A stretch of DNA of 32,236 nucleotides from Microcystis novacekii Mn_MB_F_20050700_S1. GTDB taxonomy: Bacteria; Cyanobacteriota; Cyanobacteriia; Cyanobacteriales; Microcystaceae. Within the stretch, counting starts at the first letter, position 1, and each line of letters starts with the position of its first letter. Under the pieces are notes generated by a model that was given only the letters and a program-made list of their open reading frames with translations, was not told the DNA's origin and made no database searches. Of this stretch, positions 1 through 6,828 are shown piece by piece. The stretch covers positions 1 through 32,236 of the forward strand of contig SFAU01000080.1 in NCBI GenBank assembly GCA_007096045.1. Reading direction: 5' to 3'. The position numbers and the translations under genes are program-made.

Positions 1-11
1 CCCTTATCAAG

Positions 12-41
12 GGTAGGGTTGATTCATGAATCAACCCTACC
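12..41. repeat. Perfect 30-bp palindrome
   Basis: The bases from 12 to 41 read the same on both strands, centred between 26 and 27. The right arm is the first unit of the tandem array that follows and the left arm is an inverted unit, so the palindrome marks a point where repeat orientation flips. A smaller hairpin (ccctt-atc-aaggg) sits at 1-13. It may form a cruciform or be the scar of an inversion; function is unknown. Confidence 0.9.
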
Positions 42-315
42 TTGAATCAACCCTACCTTGAATCAACCCTACCTTGAATCAACCCTACCTTGAATCAACC
101 CTACCTTGAATCAACCCTACCTGGAATCAACCCTACCTTGAATCAACCCTACCTGGAATCAACCCTACCTGGAATCAACCCTACCTGGAATCAACCCTAC
201 CTTGAATCAACCCTGCCTGGAATCAACCCTACCTGGAATCAACCCTACCTGGAATCAACCCTACCTGGAATCAACCCTACCTGGAATCAACCCTACCTGG
301 AATCAACCCTACCTT
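28..315. repeat. Tandem array of 18 units of 16 bp
   Basis: Eighteen head-to-tail 16-bp units, gaatcaaccctacctK (K is t or g), run without a gap. Units 1-5 all end in t, units 13-17 all end in g, and the middle is mixed. The twelfth unit (204-219) carries the only internal change (ctgcct for ctacct). Because 48 bp is 16 codons, the array opens repetitive reading frames, but these have no start signal and run into the neighbouring repeat, so I do not call a gene. This whole 395-bp stretch is intergenic and lies downstream of the SWIM gene. Confidence 0.93.
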
Positions 316-381
316 ATCAAGGGGGGGCAGGGAGGATCGAACCTAAAATCCATTTTTAATTTAATTATAACCAGCTACTTA
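312..381. repeat. Left copy of a 70-bp flanking repeat
   Basis: This block matches 26720-26788 along its whole length except for one extra G in the G-run and one A/G change. It starts in the last tandem unit and ends 15 bp from the stop of the SWIM gene. The two copies are in direct orientation and enclose the SWIM gene, the IS30 remnant and the whole aer cluster. It is probably a dispersed element of the genome. Confidence 0.88.
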
Positions 382-395
382 TACCTCAAATTCCC

Positions 396-1181
396 CTACT
401 GTAAAGCGATCGCCATCGCTTCTTGGGGAATTTGTCGGTAAATTGGTTTTAAAAATTGTTCTATGGCATCCGATTCGGGGGCAGCGAGGGGAAAATTGCC
501 TAAAATGTCGAGGATGGTTTGATTTTCATTCCCCGGCGTGATGACAACGAGGGACGGGTCTAGCTCTTCATCGTACTGCCAAAAGCGATCGATAGTGCTT
601 TCGGGGGCAGTTTTTTCAACTACTGTGGGGGTTTCACTGACTGCTAAAGGTTGATTATCAGAGGAATAGGAGCGTTTTTCCCGTAAAGCTTCCAGAATTT
701 GGCTTTTGGTTCGGCCGCGCAGTTGCAACAGCAGGAAGGGATCGACAATAAAACGATCGCCCAATTGATAGTACACTGCTCCTATATGTTTGCAGGGGTT
801 GGCTTGATCGGGACAGGTGCAACGAGAGCGAATATCAGCTAGGGAAAAGGGAAACAAATTCACCCCACTATCGATAAAAACACGCTCAATATGATCGGGC
901 ATTTGTCCGGTGAGCAATTGAGCGGAATAAATGGCTTTTTTGGAGAGAAGCTTAATAATATAATCCCATTCTTCATCACTAAAAGCCGCTAGGGATAAAT
1001 CCACTATATAAGGCTCTGGTTCACTGCCTTGCACTCTAGCAATAACTTGCGAGTCTTCAAAGTCAATACTTAAAACATTGCCTTCTCTAGCGTACAGTCT
1101 AGCTCGTTCCAAACGTTTTTTAAAGCGATAGGAATCGAGTAGTTCTAACCATTTTTGTACCCACCAAGCTTGTTCTGTCAT
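396..1181 (-). CDS. SWIM zinc-finger protein
   Basis: A 261-residue protein with a SWIM zinc-finger signature CxC-x6-CxH (Cys121, Cys123, Cys130, His132, in CTCPDQANPCKH). SWIM domains bind DNA or protein; in cyanobacteria and other bacteria such proteins often accompany SNF2-type helicases, but no helicase is visible here. The N-terminal half is rich in Trp and charged residues and has no membrane segment or signal peptide. It is transcribed away from the aer cluster and ends 15 bp from the left 70-bp repeat. A HIP1 octamer (406-413) lies inside its 3' end. The family is clear; the function is unknown. Confidence 0.85.
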   Translation of the reverse strand: MTEQAWWVQKWLELLDSYRFKKRLERARLYAREGNVLSIDFEDSQVIARVQGSEPEPYIVDLSLAAFSDEEWDYIIKLLSKKAIYSAQLLTGQMPDHIERVFIDSGVNLFPFSLADIRSRCTCPDQANPCKHIGAVYYQLGDRFIVDPFLLLQLRGRTKSQILEALREKRSYSSDNQPLAVSETPTVVEKTAPESTIDRFWQYDEELDPSLVVITPGNENQTILDILGNFPLAAPESDAIEQFLKPIYRQIPQEAMAIALQ

Positions 1182-1360
1182 TTTTTATTTACCCTACAGC
1201 GGATCAGCTTCGTTACCAAGAAAAACGTCAATTCAAAAAGGAAACACATCAGCCTAGAGGCTGGACTAGGAAAGGCTCATCAGGTATATTCTGATCTTTA
1301 ACAACAACAAATCAGACCCAAAAACGAAGCCCTCAATATCTTAACATAGAACCAAGAAAC

Positions 1361-1471
1361 TTGCTCTACCAACTTGGTCAAGAGGTAAATTTATCTCAAC
1401 GGCAAATAGCCGTCTTGCTCGGATGTGATCAAAGCACGACCAGAGCGAGAATTAATACTAAATCCTGTTGA
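1361..1471 (+). pseudogene. IS30-type transposase remnant, HTH part
   Basis: Frame 1 from 1361 reads LLYQLGQEVNLSQRQIAVLL and continues GCDQSTTRARI before a stop at 1469. This resembles the N-terminal helix-turn-helix of IS30-family transposases (pattern YxL-x-LSQRxIAxLLGxxxSTISR). No start codon or ribosome binding site precedes it. Together with the pieces at 1738-1920 and 2001-2123 it forms the shell of a decayed IS30-like gene whose middle is missing. The assignment is from motif resemblance only. Confidence 0.5.
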
Positions 1472-1737
1472 GAAAGTATCGGAGAGCAGGCAGCGGGAAC
1501 GAGGAGAAGGAAGCGAAGAGCGAGTTTTTTAAAGTTGGATTGGAAGTGAATTATGCTATCGTGCTGGGAGGGAAGGAAAAGAATCGCCAAACCATTTAAG
1601 TAGCTAAACAGAATTAATTACACATATCTAACTACCCATTGCCTTTTGCCTGAGTGCCTATGCTAACCAAGAAGTTAATTTTGTCCTATTACTGAGCAAA
1701 TGATCTATCAAAACTAAGCTAAAGTGAAATTAATTTA

Positions 1738-1920
1738 GTGACCGAAAAACTTTTCCAAGAGATTCCCTTTGACAAAAGAAAAACCGACCCTTGTGACAAG
1801 GTCAAAGAGTTTATTGGACATCAAGAGTTGAGTGAGAAACTAGGAGCAGATTTTTATTTTGCTACTCTTTATCATTCTTGGGAGAGGGGATTAAACGAGC
1901 CGACTAATGGACTAAGCTAA
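1738..1920 (+). pseudogene. IS30-type transposase remnant, catalytic C-terminal part
   Basis: The frame contains GADFYFATLYHSWERGLNEP followed by TNGL, which closely matches the end of the DDE domain of IS30-family transposases (ADFYFAxPYxSWERGxNENTNGL). The catalytic Glu environment (SWERG) is kept. The frame stops just after TNGL, where functional enzymes continue with an RQYFPK-like segment, so the gene is broken. The break coincides with the GC-rich hairpin element that follows. The apparent GTG start is accidental. Confidence 0.75.
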
Positions 1921-1942
1921 GACGCATTTCGAATCTCCGCCA

Positions 1943-1981
1943 CCCCCCCCTTGCCCCCCGACGTCGGGGGGGTTGGGGGGG
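1943..1981. repeat. GC-rich long hairpin, MITE-like
   Basis: Runs of C (1943-1950 and 1954-1959) pair with runs of G (1966-1972 and 1975-1981) around a GACGTC core at 1960-1965, giving a very stable stem with one internal mismatch loop. The hairpin lies between two parts of the IS30 transposase frame, so it appears to be, or to lie in, an insertion of roughly 90 bp. The right edge near 1992-2003 (cataagtccct) resembles the terminal repeat of the MITE-like element at 31501-31594 (cgcaagtccct). The left edge is not clearly defined. It could also stop transcripts entering the aer region. Confidence 0.6.
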
Positions 1982-2000
1982 TTGCCTCTTGCATAAGTCC

Positions 2001-2123
2001 CTCATCTCAACAGGCAATTTAAATTACGAAAAGCTTAACAATCGTCCTCGAAAATATCTTGACTATCCTAGCCCGAATGAGGTATGCTCTGATAGCTCAG
2101 ACAGTGATGCAATTCAGACTTGA
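2001..2123 (+). pseudogene. IS30-type transposase remnant, extreme C-terminus
   Basis: The frame reads EKLNNRPRKYLDYPSPNEV, matching the conserved end of IS30-family transposases (KLNNRPRKxLxYxTPxEVF), and stops at 2121. It resumes the transposase after the hairpin insertion. Its end overlaps a short hairpin (2110-2129) that recurs on the far side of the aer cluster. The aerA promoter presumably lies within or just after this remnant, but I see no convincing -35/-10 pair. Confidence 0.7.
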
Positions 2124-2129
2124 ATTGGC
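2110..2129. repeat. 20-bp quasi-palindrome, left copy
   Basis: A 20-bp hairpin sequence (caattca / tgaattg arms with a 4-base loop) whose exact reverse complement occurs at 26789-26808. It sits 59 bp upstream of aerA; its partner lies about 190 bp after the last aer gene. Because it is nearly palindromic, direct and inverted orientation differ only in the loop. Confidence 0.75.
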
Positions 2130-2188
2130 GTATTATAGATGTCGAATTGGCTACGCCTAAAAGTCCTTATTGAAGAAGCTTTCACAAG

Positions 2189-5100
2189 ATGTACACAGAA
2201 CCGAGGATTTTAGGCATGAGGACGGAACACAAAAATCCAAAATTAAATTGTCAGAAATTGGCAGAAGTATTTTTATCAAATCCATTAATTGAAGATTGCT
2301 ATTTTATGGTACGAGAGGGGGAATTAGTCGCCTATATCGTTTCCTCTGGAGCTTGGAATTCTGAACAATTGTCCTCCGATTTACAGTCTCAATTACCGGA
2401 TAATCTCCTACCTAATATCTATGTGCAAATTTCCAGTTTACCCTTAACCGATAGCGGTGATATCGATGAAACTGCATTAAAGAATATTGAAATTATCGAT
2501 GATCATCAAGTTCAGGAAACAGAAGAAAAACTACGCTCTTTGTCAGATATCGATCAAGTTGCTGTCGTCATGAGTTCTAAAAAGAACAAAATTTTACCCC
2601 TACATCTATCGGAATTATTGCCCTTAAAACTAGAGAAAAAAAATGATCGTCAAAAATCTGAAACCCCGATTCATCTGGGGATTCACACTTCTAACACTCA
2701 ATCTGGAATCAGTCACGGACAGCTTTTAGAAGAATCTGAACTTCAACCGAAAACCTTGGCAAAAATCCTCCAAAAAGCTGCTGAAAATTATTCAAATAAA
2801 GGGATTATTTATATTCAATCTAATGGCTCAGAAGTTTTTCAATCCTATCAACAATTATGGGAAGACGCTCAACAAATACAAGCCGGATTACAAAAGCAGG
2901 GTTTACAAGCTCAAGATAAAGTGATTCTTCAGCTATCGGAAAACTATGATATCATTTCCGCATTTTGGGGGTGTCTTTTAGGGGGATTTATTCCTGTTAT
3001 TATTTCAGTGCCACCCAGCTATAAAGATTTTAATAATGAAATTCATAAAATATGTCAAGTTTGGCAGTTGTTAGATGAACCTATTATTATCACAAATAAA
3101 TCCCGTCAGCAAGAGATAAAACATTTAGAACAATGGTTGCCTAATCAAACCTTAAGCTTCAGTTTTATTGAAGAATTAAAAACTTATTCTCCCCATCAGA
3201 CTTATATTAGTCAACCGGATGATATCGCGTTCTTTAATCTAACATCAGGCAGTACAGGAATACCGAAATGTATTTCATTAACCCATAAAAATGTGATCTC
3301 TCGTGCGCGAGGAACAAACATCATTTGTGAACATCAAAACGACGATATTATTCTTAATTGGCTTCCTTTTGATCATATTGGCAGTATTTCAGACTGGAAT
3401 ATTCGCTGTGTCGAGTTAGGATGCCAAATGGTTTATGTTCAAACTGAATATATATTAGGTCGTCCTTTGAATTGGTTAGATTTAATTGATCAATATCGAA
3501 TTACCCACAGTTGGGCTCCTAATTTTGCCTATAATTTGATCAATGAAGCTTTAAAAAAAGAACCCGATCAAAATTGGAATTTAGATTGTGTCAAATTCTT
3601 TTTGGCAGCGGGTGAAGCTGTTTCTGGTCAAGCAGTTGGAGAATTTATTAACAAACTTCATCTTCAATATAATCTGAAAAAAACGGCGATGCGTCCTGCT
3701 TTTGGGATGGCAGAAATGGGATCAGGAATTACCTATTATCAGCCTACAGATCAACAGCCATTACTCTTTCATACGGTTGATAAATCCTCCTTAAATTCTT
3801 CCTTAAAACGAGTTCATCCTGAACATCCTAATGGTGCAACTTTTACGGATTTAGGATTACCCATTCCGGGAATATCGATTAGAATTGTTAATGCTGATAA
3901 TTCCCTATTACCAGAAGAAACCATTGGTCATTTACAAGTTAAAGGACATCCAGTTTCACCGGGGTATTATAAAAACCCAGAAGCGAATCAAGACGCTTTC
4001 TTAAAAGATGGCTGGTTTAAGACAGGAGATTTAGCATTTATTAGTAACGGTCATTTAGTCATTACTGGAAGAAGTAAAGAAACCATTATTATTAATGGAG
4101 TGAATTATTATAGCCATGAAATTGAAACTGTAGTGGAAACTATTGAAGAAGTACAAGCGTCCTACACCGCCGCTTGTGCTGTTTATGATCCTAGGAATAG
4201 TACCGATCAATTAGCTTTATTTTTTAGTGCAGAAACCTTGGAACACCAGCATCTAGCAGAACTTCTGAAAAAGATTAGACGAAAAGTAATTAACAGTTTT
4301 GGGGTTAATCCTGAATATTTAATACCCTTAAATAAAACGGAGATTCCTAAAACTTCCATTGGTAAAATTCAGCGATCGCAATTAACAAAACGGTTTGGAA
4401 ATGGAGAATTTAATTCTATTTTAAAAGAAATAGATATTTTGTTAGAAAATGCTCAAACCCTTCCTGATTGGTTTTATCGGAAAGTTTGGAAACCTCGATC
4501 TCCAGTTAACTTAAAACCAGAACTTTCCAAGTATTGTACTTTAATTTTTCTGGATTCCTTGGGTTTAGGTGCATCTTTGGCAGAAAAAATCGAAGGTCAA
4601 AACTTACCCTGTATCATGGTTTTAGCAGCGGAAGAATTTTCTCAAATTAGTCAAAATTGCTATACCCTCAGACCAGGGACAGCCAACCATTATCAACAGT
4701 TAATGGCATCTTTATCCGAGCGAAAAATTATCCTTGGCAATATTATTCATCTGGGAACATATCAAGACTATCAAGGAGAAATTTCAACAATTGAACAGTT
4801 AGAAAAAGCACAAGAAAAAGGAACATATGATTTATTATTCCTAGTTCAAGCTTTAGCTAAAATTCATGATTTTAACTCAAAAATTCAATTGCTATTTGTT
4901 TCTAGTTATAGTCAATTTGTCATAGAAACCGATGAAATTGCCTATGAAAAATCTCCAGTTTTAGGACTGATCAAAACCCTAGCTAAAGAACTTCCTTGGT
5001 TAAATACTCGTCATGTTGATTTACCCCTAGATAACCCTGAAATTAATCTCAGTTATCTGCTGCAAGAACTATCTGTTTTATCCAAGGAAAGAGAAATTGC

Positions 5101-6475
5101 CTATCGCAACGGTAAACGTTTAATTGCAGGTTTAGAAAAAGTCAATTTACTGCAACACAACCAACAGGAATTACCCTTTAAATTAGGGGGTATTTATCTG
5201 ATTACCGGAGGACTAGGAGGGATTGGCAGACAAATTGCTCAGTATTTGCTCAAAAATTATCAAGCTCGTTTACTGTTAATTGGAAAAACACCTTTACCAG
5301 AAAAACACCTCTGGAGTGAGTACCTCAAAGTCGAAGATCAATTATCCTTAAAAATCAAAAATCTCCAAGCTTTAGAAAACCTTGGGGGACAAGTAATTTA
5401 CCAAGCTGTAGATGTGGCTAATTTCCCTCAAGTTAAACAGACTGTAGAACAGGTAAAAAAACAATGGCAAGGAGAACTTAATGGGGTGATTCATCTGGCT
5501 GGAATTTACAAAGATTGTTTACTTCTGGACGAAACTCAAGAGGGTTTATCGACAATTCTTCACCCTAAAGTATTAGGAACTTGGGTTTTACATCAACTCC
5601 TCAAAGAATCTCAGGGAATTTTTATTAGTTTTTCTTCCTCAGCTAGTTTTTTTGGAGGAGCGGCTTTGGGTTCCTATGCGGCGGCTAATAGTTTCCTCGA
5701 ATCTCTGAATAGCTATCAAAAATCTAAGAATTTGTTCCCCAGTTATTGTTATAGTTGGACAACTTGGCAAGAAACCGGGATGAGCCAAGGTTATCAGATG
5801 CAATATATAACCCGTTCTCAAGGGTATTATGATATGACGGTGCAGCAAGGTTTAGACTCATTTCTAACGAGTTTATATCACAATCAAGGACAATTACTGA
5901 TCGGTTTAGATGGGAGTAATAGCAAGATTAACCGTTTTACCTCTTTGTCTGAAGGATGCCAAAAGTTAACCGCTTATTACACCCGTAAACCTACAGTTGA
6001 ATCGAGGAATATAGCTGATCATGTTAGCCTAAAAGATCGATTGGGAACGTCCTATCAATGTCCGATGGTTCTGCGACAATCTCTCCCTATCAAGGATAAT
6101 GGAGACATTGATAAGCGTCAATTACTTAAGGAACTCCAAGGTAAAGAAAATAACGAATTGATAGCACCTAGAACGGAAAGGGAACGTCAAGTTGCTAACA
6201 TTTGGCAAAAGGTTTTAAATCTATCTCAAATTGGAATTCATGACAATTTCTTTGAACTAGGAGGACATTCCTTACTGGCGAGTCAAGTTATTTCTCGTTT
6301 ACGCGATGTTTTCTCGGTAGAATTGTCGTTGCACAGTTTGTTAGAATATCCAACCGTTGCCAGTTTAACTCAAACGATTGAGGTGCTTAATGTAGCCAAA
6401 AATAGTCACAGTGTATCCAAAAGTGGTAAAGTTATGGCAGCAGCCTCAGAAAATTATGAAGAAGGAGAATTATGA
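2189..6475 (+). CDS. aerA: Aeruginosin loading enzyme AerA (AL-KR-PCP)
   Basis: A 1428-residue starter module. Residues 1-100 look like a detached C-terminal subdomain of an adenylation domain. An acyl-adenylating domain follows (about 185-745): core motif NLTSGSTGIPK, TGD motif GWFKTGD and catalytic Lys726 in SIGKIQ; the amino-group-binding Asp region reads FDHIGSI, unlike amino-acid activators. A ketoreductase (about 765-1200) has ITGGLGGIG near 1005 and the active-site stretch GSYAAAN with Tyr1163. A carrier domain has Ser1361 in LGGHSL. Known role: AerA activates phenyl- or hydroxyphenylpyruvate and reduces it on the carrier to the aryl-lactate starter. The acidic C-terminus may dock with AerB. 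Start: a GAAGAA stretch lies about 11 bp upstream; Met10 is an alternative. Confidence 0.92.
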   Translation: MYTEPRILGMRTEHKNPKLNCQKLAEVFLSNPLIEDCYFMVREGELVAYIVSSGAWNSEQLSSDLQSQLPDNLLPNIYVQISSLPLTDSGDIDETALKNIEIIDDHQVQETEEKLRSLSDIDQVAVVMSSKKNKILPLHLSELLPLKLEKKNDRQKSETPIHLGIHTSNTQSGISHGQLLEESELQPKTLAKILQKAAENYSNKGIIYIQSNGSEVFQSYQQLWEDAQQIQAGLQKQGLQAQDKVILQLSENYDIISAFWGCLLGGFIPVIISVPPSYKDFNNEIHKICQVWQLLDEPIIITNKSRQQEIKHLEQWLPNQTLSFSFIEELKTYSPHQTYISQPDDIAFFNLTSGSTGIPKCISLTHKNVISRARGTNIICEHQNDDIILNWLPFDHIGSISDWNIRCVELGCQMVYVQTEYILGRPLNWLDLIDQYRITHSWAPNFAYNLINEALKKEPDQNWNLDCVKFFLAAGEAVSGQAVGEFINKLHLQYNLKKTAMRPAFGMAEMGSGITYYQPTDQQPLLFHTVDKSSLNSSLKRVHPEHPNGATFTDLGLPIPGISIRIVNADNSLLPEETIGHLQVKGHPVSPGYYKNPEANQDAFLKDGWFKTGDLAFISNGHLVITGRSKETIIINGVNYYSHEIETVVETIEEVQASYTAACAVYDPRNSTDQLALFFSAETLEHQHLAELLKKIRRKVINSFGVNPEYLIPLNKTEIPKTSIGKIQRSQLTKRFGNGEFNSILKEIDILLENAQTLPDWFYRKVWKPRSPVNLKPELSKYCTLIFLDSLGLGASLAEKIEGQNLPCIMVLAAEEFSQISQNCYTLRPGTANHYQQLMASLSERKIILGNIIHLGTYQDYQGEISTIEQLEKAQEKGTYDLLFLVQALAKIHDFNSKIQLLFVSSYSQFVIETDEIAYEKSPVLGLIKTLAKELPWLNTRHVDLPLDNPEINLSYLLQELSVLSKEREIAYRNGKRLIAGLEKVNLLQHNQQELPFKLGGIYLITGGLGGIGRQIAQYLLKNYQARLLLIGKTPLPEKHLWSEYLKVEDQLSLKIKNLQALENLGGQVIYQAVDVANFPQVKQTVEQVKKQWQGELNGVIHLAGIYKDCLLLDETQEGLSTILHPKVLGTWVLHQLLKESQGIFISFSSSASFFGGAALGSYAAANSFLESLNSYQKSKNLFPSYCYSWTTWQETGMSQGYQMQYITRSQGYYDMTVQQGLDSFLTSLYHNQGQLLIGLDGSNSKINRFTSLSEGCQKLTAYYTRKPTVESRNIADHVSLKDRLGTSYQCPMVLRQSLPIKDNGDIDKRQLLKELQGKENNELIAPRTERERQVANIWQKVLNLSQIGIHDNFFELGGHSLLASQVISRLRDVFSVELSLHSLLEYPTVASLTQTIEVLNVAKNSHSVSKSGKVMAAASENYEEGEL

Positions 6476-6486
6476 AAATAGCTTAA
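6472..6486 (+). other. Vestigial start after aerA (SD plus 4-codon ORF)
   Basis: A good Shine-Dalgarno AAGGAG (6462-6467) precedes an ATG that overlaps the aerA stop as ATGA and encodes only MKIA before TAA. The real AerB begins MKVA 357 bp downstream. This arrangement looks like the remains of an original, translationally coupled aerB start. It could also be a chance minimal ORF. Confidence 0.5.
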
Positions 6487-6828
6487 CTAAAATTTAAACT
6501 TTTCAGAGCCATTTTCGGAAAAAATGTAAAAAATTGTATCCATCACTAAAATTTATCATCCAGAATATGCTATGAATAGCCAAACAGTCTTTTTATGGAG
6601 TATGTAAGCGGTTGCTCCCAGGGCAACTGATTTTAACAATAACCACCGACTCTCCACCATTGATAATTTTTGTTTGGTCTATATTGTTTAGTCTTTGAGG
6701 ATACTTAAATTTATGAAAAACGTTGATTATATCTCTAACAGTAGCTCAAGCTAGAACTACTGAACTCAGCCAAACATCACCCCCATTCCAGAAATACCAG
6801 AACATTAATTAGGAAAAGGATACTATTA
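6476..6828. other. aerA-aerB spacer (353 bp), no gene
   Basis: No coding frame of note. A small hairpin (gttgc / gcaac arms) lies at 6611-6627. An ATG at 6714 opens a frame of about a dozen codons only. The spacer is the longest gap inside the cluster. It may hold an internal promoter for aerB onward, but I see no clear -35/-10 pair and no terminator with a T-run. Confidence 0.5.

Noticed and set aside
28-315. CRISPR array
   Set aside because: The 16-bp units are contiguous without unique spacers and there are no cas genes.
90-441. Two overlapping repetitive reading frames over the tandem array (NQPYLESTLPGI-type repeats)
   Set aside because: They result from the 48-bp (3 x 16) periodicity, appear in more than one frame, and lack a start signal; this is repeat DNA, not a gene.
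1738-1920. Small 60-residue GTG-start protein
   Set aside because: It is the decayed end of an IS30-type transposase, with flanking parts recognisable upstream and downstream, not an independent gene.
2108-2136. Possible aerA promoter (TATTAT at 2131-2136)
   Set aside because: No matching -35 element at a suitable distance, so it is no better than chance in AT-rich DNA.
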